Positions 10,916 through 21,727 of a stretch of 64,000 nt of DNA are shown piece by piece. Position numbers and translations under genes: made by a program. The DNA comes from Drosophila persimilis (taxonomy: Eukaryota > Arthropoda > Insecta > Diptera > Drosophilidae). Numbering within the stretch: position 1 is the stretch's first letter; the number at the start of each line of letters is the position of its first letter. The notes under the pieces are model-generated. The model saw nothing but the letters and a program-made list of their open reading frames with translations, searched no databases and was not told the origin of the DNA. The stretch is taken from NCBI RefSeq assembly GCF_003286085.1, contig NW_020825354.1:372001-436000 (forward strand). The letters are read 5' to 3'.

Positions 10916-12036
10916 TTATTGATGGTTGAAGATGTTGAGTCGGCTGCTCTTTGGTGATGCTCTTTGCCGCGGGCTGTGTGGAAGTGGAAGGGGATTTGAG
11001 CCGCTTGCGGGAGCACCGTTCAACTGGTTTGTGGTCTCTGGTATCTGTGTGTATTGGTTGGCTCTGCGGGCGATCCCGTATGTTGGTTACCAAAAAAATA
11101 ACTCAACCCACGCACATCCGCAATGTTTTTATAGCAGGAACGGCAATGCTCAGATACCTGGGCGTGGGTGATGCTCAAGAAAATGCTGTACACTGCAGAA
11201 ATATTAATGTCATTGGACTTTCCAAAATACATATGTACCTCCGTAGACCTAAATACCGTAAAAATATCGGGATGTACACAAATCGGATCCCGAAGGTGAA
11301 TATGTCCTGCAATTTTTCGGTTCACAGCGGTTCTTCTAATGGAAGAGTTTTAAAGACATATGACCCATATGACTAGGAACCGTAGTTGTTCTAACTTTTA
11401 TTGAGCTCCAGTTGAAATAAATTTACATTTTATGTATCACAAAATGCAGATAAGAAATAGGTAATAGGGAAATAGGTAAAAGAGCATTGCTTATGTCGAT
11501 AAACTTTTGCTGAAAGCTACTCAAATATATGCTCTAAAATTCATTTTCATTATCGAGGGTTTTTTCGAAGTGACCGTGACCACTGGTAACATACTCGTAC
11601 AATTCATCCTGCTATCACTGGGCTGTATAGGAGCTGTGGCTGGATGTGGGGGACGTGTGGTGATGTTCTTAAAGTGTGGTTATGGCCATGTGGTGGGTGG
11701 CACATGTCACGGGGAGCTGTAAGAAAATGCAATGAAAAGAATAGCTGAAAGAAACAATGAAGGCATGCATAACTAGCACAAAGCCAAAATGTCGTATATG
11801 TTTCCTTAAGACTCTGTACATAGTGCACACATATGTAAGTATATGAGTACATATCTACATTGTACAGTATGTAGCATATCTGATATGTTTTCCTGTCAGC
11901 TGGCTTCTGGTTCCGACTGCCGAGTGCCACCGAAGTGGGAGCAGAATGGCATGGGGTAGTGCAGCGAACTGGCTGAATGGAGTGTTTGACAACACTTTAA
12001 CTTAATTAAAAATTTAACAGCCGTTAGGGGATGCAT
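10916..12036 (-). CDS. Unidentified 133-aa gene, four exons
   Basis: Model join(10916..11063, 11108..11157, 11619..11716, 11931..12036) on the minus strand. All phases agree (1, 0, 2) and no stop interrupts. The last two exons are the best part: C-ending codons encode SEHCRSCYKNIADVRG, then a Pro/Ser-rich tail (PLPLPHSPRQRASPKSS) ending IFNHQ. Exon 2 is His/Pro-rich (DMCHPPHGHNHT). Exon 1 starts MHPLTAVKFLIKLKCC. The first two donors (GTGGCA, GTGATA) are poor, the last intron is only 44 nt, and the third donor is GTTGAG, so exon linkage upstream of 11157 is uncertain. No known domain recognised. 12037-13350 holds no gene I can support. Confidence 0.35.
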
Positions 12037-13354
12037 TGTGGGATGCGAGGAGCTAGAAGACTTTCGACTTTATTCAATGGAATTGCTCAAGTTGCCACAC
12101 AATTTTCTTGCTTTTCGTATCAGATTAAGCGAAGGAATTCATTTCATTAAGTCTGGTTTTTTTCTTTGCAAAAATTGATTTGTGGAAATAGAGTCCCAAT
12201 GTCAGCTTTAGGATAGGAAAATTATCTGCGGGGCCGCAATAAATATCCTTCAATGTCGACCCAGGGAATTCTGTATAATCGGGAAAGTCAATTGGACAAA
12301 AGAGTTATTGTTGTTTTTTATACACTAATTAAAGAGTTTGATGAATTTTCGTTCTCGGCAGTTTTAATAACTGTTAAATACTTTTGCTATAGTTTGAGTG
12401 ATTAAATTTATCAGATTTCTGAAAAATGTATCATAGAATTCATGGGATTTCTCTGGCCATCAGATATTGTACATAGAGAATATATTGTACGGCAGAATAT
12501 GGTACATGGTGGAAAAATGAACAACAAAGATGTGAATTTTTTGGAGGTAAGTTGCGTGGCAAAGCGCCGTAGGGGAACATAAATATATATATATAAACAT
12601 GTACATACGTATGGGAATTTCCGCCGAAAGGTCCACAATGCCATAAAACATTAAAAGTCAATAAAAACTGATTTCCATATAGTTTTACCACGACATTATT
12701 TTCGAAATGTTTTAAAAGTTACTTGCTTTTGTACTACTTTACTTTTAAAATAAGCAAGAGTTTACATTTTTGTACACTATAAAAAAAAATCCCAGAAAAT
12801 TAACACAATCTCGGCTAACGGTAGGTTTTTAAACTTTTTTTAACATGGATTTATGTTAGGTAACGCAACGCCAGTAAAGTACTTCAGATTCCTTCGCGGA
12901 CCTAAAGCAAAAAAAACAGGAATTTTTTAACATTTAATAATCTGAAAAAACGCTCAATACTTCATATATTAGCATAAAAAATTGTATACCAATCCAGTTT
13001 GCAGAGTTTTAAAATCGTGTACCCCAACGTCAAAATCCACTTCTGTTTTTTGTACCGTACATTGGAATTTTGTAATTTTTTTGATGAATACAGGGCTACC
13101 CAATTACTATTCAACTAGGAAATTTTCAATATTTTTTTTCTGGGTTCAGTTTTTTATTAATTTGTTTTTTTTTTTGCTTAATTTTGTAGTCTTACATAAC
13201 TTAAGCATCTTTAGCGAATTCAAAAAAGTGTTGCATACTTTTGGTGCTGAAAAATTCGGTGAAAAAATAAACATTACGAAAAAAAGGCCGCAGCTCTCCA
13301 TTTATACCCGATACTTAGGCAGAATGGCAGTACGCTAACATTAAACAAAAATAA

Positions 13355-13570
13355 TGAAAATTGATCCGATCTGATCCAGATTCGGCAATCTGGCAATAAG
13401 AGCAGTAGGCGCTCATAGGGACGGGCACATAGACAGACGGAAAGACAGACTTGGCTCAATCGATTCGGCTATTAATGCTGTTCAAGTATGTATATACTTT
13501 ATGGGTTCTGAAATGCTTTCTTCTGGGTGTTACCCACATCCAGTTCCACTACTCTTTTTGAGTATAACAT
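13355..13570 (-). mobile_element. DINE-1/ISY-like relic, inverted
   Basis: Reverse orientation of the family blocks: 'GATCCAGATTCGGCAATCTG', 'GACAGACAGACT'-type tract, 'CAATCGATTCGGCTATTAATG', 'TATATACTTTATGGG', and 'TTACCCACATCCA'. The central part is deleted compared with longer copies. Confidence 0.75.
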
Positions 13571-13897
13571 CCTTGATCACATAAAGTCCCTTTCAAGGGT
13601 CAAGGATCCTCTATTGACCAGTTATATATATATCCTGTTTATCCCATTGTTTGTGTGCGAATCTGGCCGTTCCATAGGTTCCGGTAATTGGAAAAATATC
13701 CTTGATCTTTTGGTACGGCCTGAAACAACCCCTGTCAGTCAGATGATTATTCTTCAAAACTATGCTAGTGTAAATATATAAAGAAGTGGATAATATTTGT
13801 ATCTACTATCTAAGTGAATGGAAGCGTATATCCTTAAACCGACCAACAATGAGATCTATTTAAAATCTAGTAGCCCGGGTAGCCTTTGCTGTGGTTT

Positions 13898-14534
13898 TCA
13901 ATAAACAAAGTCCTTGTTGTAAATGGTCGGATCAAAGGACTTGGGACGCGATTCTGTCTGGCTTGGACACGCTCGGTGATGTTTGGGTAGGACTCCGTCT
14001 GACGGTGGGAAATCGGATGCTACTTGGTTTTTGGGGTACATAAGTATACCCATAATTATATACTGACTCACTTACGCGCTTCGAAGCTGATGCTCATCGT
14101 TTGATTTGGTGGCGTATGAGTGGGGGGTTTGATGAAATTATTTCCCTTGGGCGTGAACCAACAATTCCTGTTGCAGCGGACATTGTCAAATCAGTGACAC
14201 AGCAGCGGAATGGCTGTAGCCCGCAGCAGGACAGCCAGTACTGACACAATCTAGCCAGGAGCATACTCTCTGGACCTCCCGAGGGACGAGGGGCTACGGT
14301 GGAATCACCCGCAGAGGAGGTATCGACGGCGAGCGGACTGGAAAGGCGGAGAAAACCGGGTGGGACGCAAGGAAGCGGGCCATTGCAGTGGCCGGACAAA
14401 AGGGTCGCCCAGGGCAAAGGCCACAACATCGCGCGACAGGAATCATGTCCCGAGGGGCGCACGGCATCGTGGACCCGTGCACAGGAGCCGGCGGGGAGTT
14501 CGCCGGTCAGGTGCCTGTAGTAGACAGCCGTCAT
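13898..14534 (-). CDS. Unidentified 161-aa gene, three exons
   Basis: Exons join(13898..13998, 14076..14167, 14242..14534) on the minus strand. Exon 1 opens at ATG 14534 (MTAVYYRHLTGELPAGSCA) with a marked preference for C at third positions, a good sign of real Drosophila coding. Intron 1 is 74 nt (GTACTG..CAACAG) and intron 2 is 77 nt with GTAAGT..CGTCAG. Phases 2 and 1 fit exactly, giving 486 nt. The protein has many Pro, Ser and Cys residues in exon 1, a CWFTPKGNNF segment in exon 2, and ends SFDPTIYNKDFVY. It has no signal peptide or membrane segment. I do not recognise the family. It is transcribed away from the 68-aa plus-strand gene at 15217. Confidence 0.55.
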
Positions 14535-14686
14535 TGAGCGCACACTCGCTCATATGAACAGGAAGACCAGAAGAGTGATGCTCCTGGCAAACGATAGTGG
14601 GCATATGTATCGGTATCGGTATGTAAAATAAAAGGAAGAGTTAAGTAAAGTAAATTAATAATAACTTAATAACTTAATTACTTTAC

Positions 14687-14963
14687 CTAGCGGGGTTTGG
14701 TGGAGAGTGGATCGCGGCATAGCAGTTTGTGGCCAGAGAGGGTTTCGGCCAATAGAGCTGGAAGGAATACAAAAATAGAAGAATAAGAACCAAGAAAAGA
14801 TTGTCAATGGAAAAGGTGAATGGAGGGGGAAGCAAGGAAAACTTAACCGATCAAAGCCGATGGGGCAAAGCATGGTGCAGGAGGGAAGACGATGTCGGTA
14901 ATGTATGCCCCTGCGAAGTACGTACGTAAATAATGTGCCAGCTGCTGGCGCGATGCACGCGAT
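14687..14963 (-). other. Two exon-like segments, unassigned
   Basis: Minus-strand segments 14848-14963 and 14687-14757 join in phase 1 without stops: the first reads LAHYLRTYFAGAYITDIVF and the second ends in TAG just before a GTAAAG. Acceptors CTTACCAG and CTTCCAG are good, the GTTAAG donor is mediocre. No first exon with an ATG was found, and the plus strand also has an ATG frame (MEKVNGGGSKENLTDQSRW) with a GTAATG donor across 14807-14896. Strand and structure are undecided. Confidence 0.2.
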
Positions 14964-15216
14964 CTGGTAAGACCGTCCGGGCCCCCGGTTCAAAAAGAGG
15001 GCACCCGAAACTGATTTAAAGTGGGGAAATCCCCAGAGCGTTGCAGGACACGAAAAAGTTAAGGTTGAAGCCTCTGGCCGCCTATCCGGGAAATATATAT
15101 CATGAAATGCGCTCTCAGAAGGAATAAACAATTCGTAAATCATATTGGGACCTGGGATCATTGGTTTTCAATTAACTTTCTACAAGACTCTGACGTCCAG
15201 CCATCGCCGCGCCATC

Positions 15217-15613
15217 ATGAATCAACCAGCAAAGAAACGCTTTTCATGGGTTAGTATAACACGCACAATATTTGTTCACAAAAATATGTGATTGTATGCT
15301 TTTTTCGTTTTAAGAGTTCTGGGTTTCTTTGAGTGTATAGTATTGTATAGAGAGTATTATACAATATTATAAGAATAGAAATAAATAGAACACAAAATGA
15401 AGTCAATTAATAACTTGTTCCCATTTGGCTTTTAATCAGCTGCAGAAGGTCACGGATTGCCTTGCGAATGTGCCACAGCCTGTGCCGTTTTCCAAGATGC
15501 CGAAGGAAGAAATGGAGAGAGCCGGGGTTCTGGTGGCTTCTTGCTTTCTGGATAAACTCTCTGTGAAAGATGAGCAGGAGAGCAAAATTCTGAAGATACT
15601 TAATGCACAATAG
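15217..15613 (+). CDS. Unidentified 68-aa protein, two exons
   Basis: Exons 15217..15249 and 15440..15613, phase 0, with GTTAGT donor and a TTTTAATCAG acceptor. The protein begins MNQPAKKRFSW and continues LQKVTDCLANVPQPV, KMPKEEMERAGVLVASCF and DKLSVKDEQESKILKILNAQ. It is a small, charged, probably helical protein with two internal cysteines and no signal peptide. Third codon positions are mostly G/C. Its stop at 15611-15613 lies inside the convergent minus-strand open frame (15407-16255), so the two genes overlap at their 3' ends; the extent depends on where the minus gene truly ends. Family not recognised. Confidence 0.55.
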
Positions 15614-16255
15614 ACATGAAATCCTGTCCTTGGGGCCTGCCGGAATAGGGTGACGCTGCTCGCGGGATATGCCCAGCAACTGGTGGACAAATGAAAGGCC
15701 CGTGTCCGTGTCCCAAATGTTCCGGTGATAGGCTTTCTGTAGGAACTTTGTGATAGCGCAGAGGTCCTTGCGCAGCTTTCGGTTCTCGTCCAGCGTCTGA
15801 TGTGGCTCCCCATTTACCGACTGGAGGCAGGACATGACCTTTCCGAATGCCCACTCTTCAAGTGCTGAGAAGTTGGCGAACATAAGTCTGTGGACGTGCA
15901 GTAGAAAGTCCGTCCACTCTTGAAAAGTGATCAATCGCAGCGGGTAAGGCGTTTGGTGGAAGCCTATGGGGTGGATCTTGTAGCCTCTCACCATTGACTC
16001 TCGGCTGTGAGAATCAGGACAGTCGATCTCGTCCAAAACTCGTAAGAACTTGGCACATGTACACTTCCCCGGATTCCATTGAGAGAGAACAACTCGGCGA
16101 GAACATACAATTTTAGATGATTCCTAGGGCTTCCTTCCTTGGTAAAACACATGCAAAGCGTTGCTTTCCTGGCTGGCTCTTGATGACGCGGCGGTAGCCG
16201 AACTCCAGAGCCGAAGACCCTGGCGATCCAGTTTTCTGTGTTCGATGTACGACAT
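15407..16255 (-). pseudogene. Coding frame broken by a TAG (possible pseudogene)
   Basis: A single minus frame of 283 codons from ATG 16255 (MSYIEHRKLDRQGLRLW) to a stop at 15407 is interrupted only by a TAG at 16124-16126 (codon 44). Coding character holds on both sides: LSQWNPGKCTCAKFLRVLDE just after it, then TFQEWTDFLLHVHRLMFANF and TLDENRKLRKDLCAITKF. No intron of credible size removes the TAG. A start at 15994 (MVRGYK) would give 195 aa. Near 15600 the adjacent minus frame ends naturally (DFMSIVH, TAA), and from there on the plus strand is a convincing exon of the 68-aa gene, so a frameshift may have extended this frame. Options are a pseudogene, stop-codon read-through or a sequencing error. 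Family unknown. Confidence 0.55.
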
Positions 16256-16939
16256 GTTCGCTGTATAAACTGGCACATCTACATATATACTGTATGGTTA
16301 GTGCTACTATGTAATGTATTAATGAATGTTTATGGTATTCGGTTAGTACTCAGTTCCGAAAAAAGTCTTAGCGAGAAAATGATGAGATGATACTTGTATG
16401 AAACCGATAAGAAATTTTTGTTGTGAAATTTTTTCGCTGTGCCTTGTTTGCCGAGCAGTGCTCAGATCAGATATATGAAATACCGATTAATACTAGAAAA
16501 ACAGCCAATATAATTTAATATATGTGTGTATGAAAGACCTCCCTCTCTATCGTCATTCTGGTGTGCTCTAAAATAATTTAAGACAGTAAAATGATGTAAA
16601 TGGACAGCCACAGCAACCGCACCCTTTGAGTTGGCTATGGCCGATAAGCCGCCTGACCCGGCCACGCACATGAGACGAGCCGCCAACGCTAGGCTTCGAC
16701 GCTCTATTCTTCAATTAAAGAGTAATACACAATAATAAACAACAACAAAATGAACACAAACCCTAATTGACGGCTCTCCCAGCGGCAAGACGGGAGGAAA
16801 CGAGACAGCGCGACGATTCAGCGATCTCTATGTGTGGGTATAGAGCGTAGCGCTGACAACAGCGGATCGGATCTAATCGCATGGGAGTCTTAATCGAGTC
16901 GGATTCAGTGCAGTTTTGAACACGAGCGCGGTAGCACCA

Positions 16940-17300
16940 ATGTTCCAAGATCGCTACACACACTTTCTGGCCTGGCTGGCTATCGGCGGTGCGCTGCTGA
17001 TGGCGCAGGTGAACGCCTATTCAGGCCTGATACCGCCGGACCCATGTAAGCGGATGCGCACTAAGTCGGAGTCGCTATTCGGAGAGTCGCTACCTATTTA
17101 TCCGTGTTTGTCATTGCAGCAAATCCCGGCAGATGCACTTATCGGGGCGATGTTTTGGAGTCGGGTGTCAACAACGGTATCTCGCCCTGCCAGCGCCTGA
17201 CATGCAACGAGGACGGCTCCATACTTATCGAGGGGTGAGTGTAGAGTACTCTGCTTGGCCATGAGCACAGCACGCCACTGATAAGCCATACATATGCACC

Positions 17301-17342
<42 letters not shown>

Positions 17343-18330
17343 CTGACTCTCTGACGTGACTCGATCCCAACCACTTTCGACTTCTCGCCGAGTCTCAAGT
17401 TCGTTAAAAAGCGAAAACATGACTTTAAATTGTAGGTCAACCAAGAAGAGATGGATGACATAACTACATGTACATACATATGTATGTACTAGTACTACAA
17501 GTCGTACAAACATATCGAGTCCTCCGACACATTAGTTAAGCCAATCGGGTGGTCTAAATTTAAGAATGCTGTGCATTGATGCCATTCAAAAATGGGTTGG
17601 CTTTAATACTGTCCCCTCGCAAGGGATACAAATTTTTTGGGTTATTAAAAGTTAAAAAATATATATATCTACAGCCGAGATTGTGCCATTTTTTGATAGC
17701 TTAATGTCTACGACTTGTAGTATACATATTTCTAATACGAGATAAAGGAAACAGAGAAACAAAACAAACTTTCACATCAAGTTCAATCAAATGGTACTGC
17801 TTAAATTAGTTAAAGTATAATACATTTTAAAAATAATATTGGGAACGAACTACCAGTAAATTTTTATCCTTGGAAATTCTCATATGAACATCTTTAATGA
17901 CTATAATTCATCACTATCGATAGGGACTGATCATTGTAGCTACAATAGTACCGAAGCGTGGGTGAAAATTTCTTGGAAGTATTTGAAGCACTCCTGTACT
18001 GAGATTAGCTTCCTTACTGGCTTTTTCCTACTTTACTCTCGAAAGCGAGCTTATAGTTTACCAACTCATTTACGCACTACATACACACATAAGAAGTGGT
18101 TTGAATATATCATATATTTGTACATATTAATGTGTACAGATTCGGAAAACATCAAACTAAAAATTGTTCCTTATTTCAGCTGCGGCAAACTACGCATTGA
18201 GAACTGCAATCGAGGCGAGCGGATCTACCATGGCAAACCCTTCCCCGAGTGCTGTAAGCTGAAGTACAAGTGCAAGCAGATCGGGGCTGCGCCCTACTAC
18301 ATTGAGCGGGACACAGCGGAGCCGATGTAG
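16940..18330 (+). CDS. Single-VWC secreted protein (Vago-type)
   Basis: Exons 16940..17045, 17120..17234 and 18180..18330 (phases 1 and 2) encode 123 aa. Residues 1-27 are a clean signal peptide (FLAWLAIGGALLMAQVNA). The rest is one SVWC module with the eight canonical cysteines: GRC, SPC, LTC, a GCG Cys, ENC, the paired PECC and a final KYKC. The family (which includes Vago, the Dicer-2-induced antiviral secreted factor of flies) acts outside the cell; assignment to a particular member is not possible by eye. The ATG at 16940 was preferred over a non-ATG extension. A TCAGTG initiator-like match is at 16905-16910. Intron 2 is long (945 nt) and contains a CA repeat and a DRE-like TATCGATA. Confidence 0.85.
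17304..17339. repeat. (CA)n microsatellite
   Basis: About 17 CA dinucleotides within the second intron of the single-VWC gene. Minus-strand ORFs with runs of VCVCVC are shadows of it. Confidence 0.95.
17915..17922. promoter_or_regulatory. DRE-like TATCGATA motif
   Basis: Perfect palindromic TATCGATA, the core of the DREF-binding element, in intron 2 of the single-VWC gene. Presence is certain; function here is speculative because DREs usually sit near promoters. Confidence 0.3.
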
Positions 18331-19529
18331 TTTCAGCATCCATAGCTCTTCGTAGATGCAACATATGTATACTCAGAAAATTTTCTAATTTATTTTTTAA
18401 CTTCTGATATATTATCAATAAGCACTATGTTTGGTTTTTTTTTTTTAATACGTGCATGTGTGTTCTACTCATGGTAGATGAGTGGAGTTGGCAACACTAC
18501 CAACGCCGCCCCGAAAGAAATTGTTTAATTACTGGGCCAGCCCGCTCATAAACAGCAATTAGGACGAAGCCCGTCCCACACAAGTGCCCCTGGAGTGGCG
18601 GCAATACCCGTAGCGTAGCAGTAGCAGTAGCAGAGGCAGTGCCAGTTGCAGGTTCAGTTGCAATACGAGCATCAGCACTTGCAGCACTTGCACCGTTGAA
18701 AACATAGAGCGCCACCTTTTGTCGCAAAGCGTTAATTAGTGCGAAATAATAAAAGAGACGGGACCGTGGCGGCGCAGACCTAGTGGCTGCATGCACGAGT
18801 ACGGCTGTAGGTGATGCACGTGCCAGGATTTGTTTGACAACTCCACTCGAAAGCAATCAAGTTGAGCAAATTACTCAATTAGTTCAGAGGCTATGCGGAG
18901 AAGGGCTTCTAATGACACTTCTCTGCACAGATAGCACTATGCAACAGCTCGACAGCTAAAAAACAACCTCTGGGATCAAACCGACTTTTCTGATAGACCG
19001 AGGGCCTCAAAAATGTTTAATGATTTTTGTATGTTTGTAGTTTTATAATTTAAACAAAATATTATTCGTCTTAGGTAAGTTTATTTTCAGAGGTAAGCTT
19101 GCGTTTTTCCATTTAACTTTAGTATGTCACACATAGTTGAAAAAATATTCAAAAGCATAATAAGTTTTGTAACATACAGGCAAAAATTAAATTTTGAAAT
19201 AACCATTTCTTACTGCCAAATAGTTTCTGCATCTACATATTCTTGATCCATCCAGCAGACCCGTATATCTTAAAACTACTTGTATTTCCTCGAACTACGA
19301 CTGAGAAATTTTTTATTTCCAACGTACCAAACGGTATGTAACAGCAGCATGTTGTTTTGCGAGGGTTGGTCCCATGCCTGTAGCTTAGCGGTTATCCATA
19401 GACTTTTAAAAGAAACGACACCTACTAAACGTGTTTATATAAATCAAATATAAAACAATAAGAAAATAATTAATTTCCACTTTTCCTGAGCTTTAAAATC
19501 TAAAACTTTGTAATATAGTCCTGAAAAAC
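18331..19529. other. Intergenic, no gene seen
   Basis: After the single-VWC gene there is an A/T-rich 3' flank, then a GC-richer patch (18490-18860) with GCAGTAGCAGTAGC-type simple sequence; a 119-codon minus frame there lacks an ATG start with coding character. The rest is AT-rich and uninformative. Confidence 0.5.
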
Positions 19530-19860
19530 GAGGGGGAACGTTGTGAGTTGCTGCTACGGCCGCGACTTTAAAATTGTGGATGCCACAGATTTGCGTCCTT
19601 TGTGAGGGCGGGGTGAAGTTTTGAAATATTCTTGTAACAGTGACATATCACACAAGTCTAGATCCAAAACATCGTTGCTCTAGCTCTTATAGTCTTTGAG
19701 CACTAGGCGCTAATAGGGACGAACGGACGGACAGACAGACAGGGCTCAATCGAGTCGGCTATTAATGCTGATAAAGAATATATATACTTTATGGGGTCGG
19801 AAACGATTCCTTCTGGACGTTAGACACATCCACTTTTACCACAAATCTAATATAGCCGAA
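19530..19860 (-). mobile_element. DINE-1/ISY-like element, inverted
   Basis: Starts with the end block 'ACGAGGGGGAACGTTGTGAG' (reverse orientation), followed by 'TGGATGCCACAGATTTGCG', the 'GACGGACGGACAGACAGACA' tract, 'CAATCGAGTCGGCTATTAATG', 'TATATACTTTATGGGGTCGG' and 'CACATCCACTTTTACC'. The 'lacking middle' differs from other copies. Confidence 0.85.
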
Positions 19861-20266
19861 TACTAATTTTGAGTACTTCAAAAACTTCAACTGGAGTAAC
19901 AACCAGATGAAAATAATAATACAATTTTGTGAAAAGCAGTAACATTTTCCAAAAAAGAGTATACCCAGGCTATATCTCAGGTGTCTGCAAAGGTAATAGA
20001 ATTTTGTTCATCTCTATCAACTACTATGGTCTCCAAAGCAAACATGTAAAAATTTAATCAAAATCGTACGAGCCGTTTTGGAGCGGGCCAGTGAATTTAA
20101 ATATACATTTTTTGATAAAATTTATTTATGGCTTGACTCGATTTAATAAACCAATTTTTCTCGGTGTTGACTAGACGTTAAATGCATAAAAACAGTTTTA
20201 AAATACGTTACGTTAACATAGACAACGATATTACACAGTTTCTCAACCAAACACACGCAACCGGAA

Positions 20267-20600
20267 GTGACACACATTTTTGCAACAGAGAAACTAAATT
20301 TATACTGCAAACGAAATGAAATACTCACCTTTTTAGACAAAATTCACACCCATATATTCTTCGAACGCAATAAAAATCTCTTTTTGTTTATTTTTGTATT
20401 GCAAATTTTCTATATTATACTGACAGCTACTACACAAATGCATACATTTGTTTCGTTATCAGCACGAAAGCTTCGTACTGTCATCAAACACGACTTACCA
20501 TAATCAGATCAGTAGCATCTGCTTGCTGTTCAAGATACGGGGCGGTGCCCAAAACCAGAACGTGCCCACAACAGGTACACTTCCCATACACATGATATGT
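20267..20600. other. Exon-like island, strand ambiguous
   Basis: Around 20505-20590 both strands look exon-like. Plus: a frame CLLFKIRGGAQNQNVPTTG runs into CAG|GTACAC. Minus: a frame CCGHVLVLGTAPYLEQQA ends at ATG|GTAAGT, a strong donor, and another minus frame has an ATG (MGSVPVVGTFWFWAPPR). I cannot assign a gene. The surrounding 19.9-21.2 kb is AT-rich with nothing else. Confidence 0.2.
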
Positions 20601-21283
20601 AAAAATATTGTTATATCTGAAATGAAAAACTATTGGCTTGTTTTTGTTGATGTGGCAAAAGTTCGACAAAAAGTAAACTACAAAAGTTTAATCTAATTAA
20701 ATTATGAACTTTCATTTAGAGGTTTTTACATCTTTTAAACGTTCGATTACATGGGATAGTTTAGGTTTAAGTAGTGCTACTACCATGTGTTCAATAGTTA
20801 TGATTGTCCTCAATATCTATATAACGGAAGACAAAAACAGATAAGAAACTTTGTTCAGCAAGTTAGTGGAAAAGTGGATCAGATCCCTTAGGGCATTGAA
20901 AAGATCGAACAGTTTAATAAGGAACGGTTATTAGAAGGGCAGGAGAAAGATATATTTATAGTTGGATGACCTTCTACAGAGTTTGCAATTAAAAAGAAAA
21001 TGAAATAAAGTTTTGTCACTTGCAAATAAAGCAATGAAGGAAGAGCTCATGCTCAGCTAGTTCAGATTCCGAGTATATTATTTTGTTAAATAACTAAGTT
21101 TATAATTACAAAAAGTGTATTTGTAACCTATTATGTATTTGTAACCTAGCTTAACCTATATACAATTTTTGCTCGATTATAATGTAGTTTTATCGTCTAA
21201 GGTTCCAAATTTCATTGCGATATCTATTAAATAACGTTTGTTATTAATTCAGAGCGAATTCCTTGCCTCGCAATTTATTTTAG

Positions 21284-21727
21284 ACTGCCTTGCTCATGCG
21301 CGGACTGGTTGACTCTTTTAATAACCAATTTGCCGCATTCAGGGGAAACTTGACGGATAATAGCGTTCGCCGGATCCGGGACCTGTGCGAACTTTTACCT
21401 GGTAATCGCACAATGTTGCGTAGTAGTTGCGGCAGCGACAGAAGGACCCTGAATCAAGGGGGAGGAGGGAGGGCCCTTTGCCATTAGCCCACTTAATGTA
21501 AGAGGCTCACGCACACAAAGCGGAGGGAGACGTCGAGAGAGGAAAAGAGGGAGAGCTGTGGCTTGTATTATGAAAAGCTCATCTAATTTCAATCAATTGT
21601 GTCAGTAGGGGGTGAACTTTTGGGTAAAAGGCAATGCAGCTTCCAGGAAAAGTTTTATTTGGAGCTAGTGGGGAAACCGAGCACTGTTGGCACGGATAAC
21701 ATTAAACTGTATCAAAACGAAAGTTAA
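21284..21727 (+). other. Two phase-matched exons, terminal part of a gene
   Basis: Exon 21284..21401 (after TTTATTTTAG) reads ALLMRGLVDSFNNQFAAF and NSVRRIRDLCELLP, ending phase 1 at a GTAATC donor. Exon 21669..21727 (after GGAGCTAG) continues in phase as GKPSTVGTDNIKLYQNES and stops. An alternative reading of the second segment stays open to 21914 in another frame. No upstream exon is certain, so the N-terminus is missing or the structure is a relic. Not recognised. Confidence 0.3.

Noticed and set aside
17098..17513. Minus ORFs with Val-Cys repeats
   Set aside because: Translation of the CA microsatellite in the intron of the single-VWC gene.
18497..18856. 119-codon minus frame near 18.6 kb
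   Set aside because: Low-complexity Ala/Thr text from GCAGTAGCAGTAGC repeats and no supported splice or start context.
19360..19420. tRNA-like text around CCTGTAGCTTAGCGGTTATCC
   Set aside because: No acceptor stem, T-loop or A/B box arrangement could be completed.
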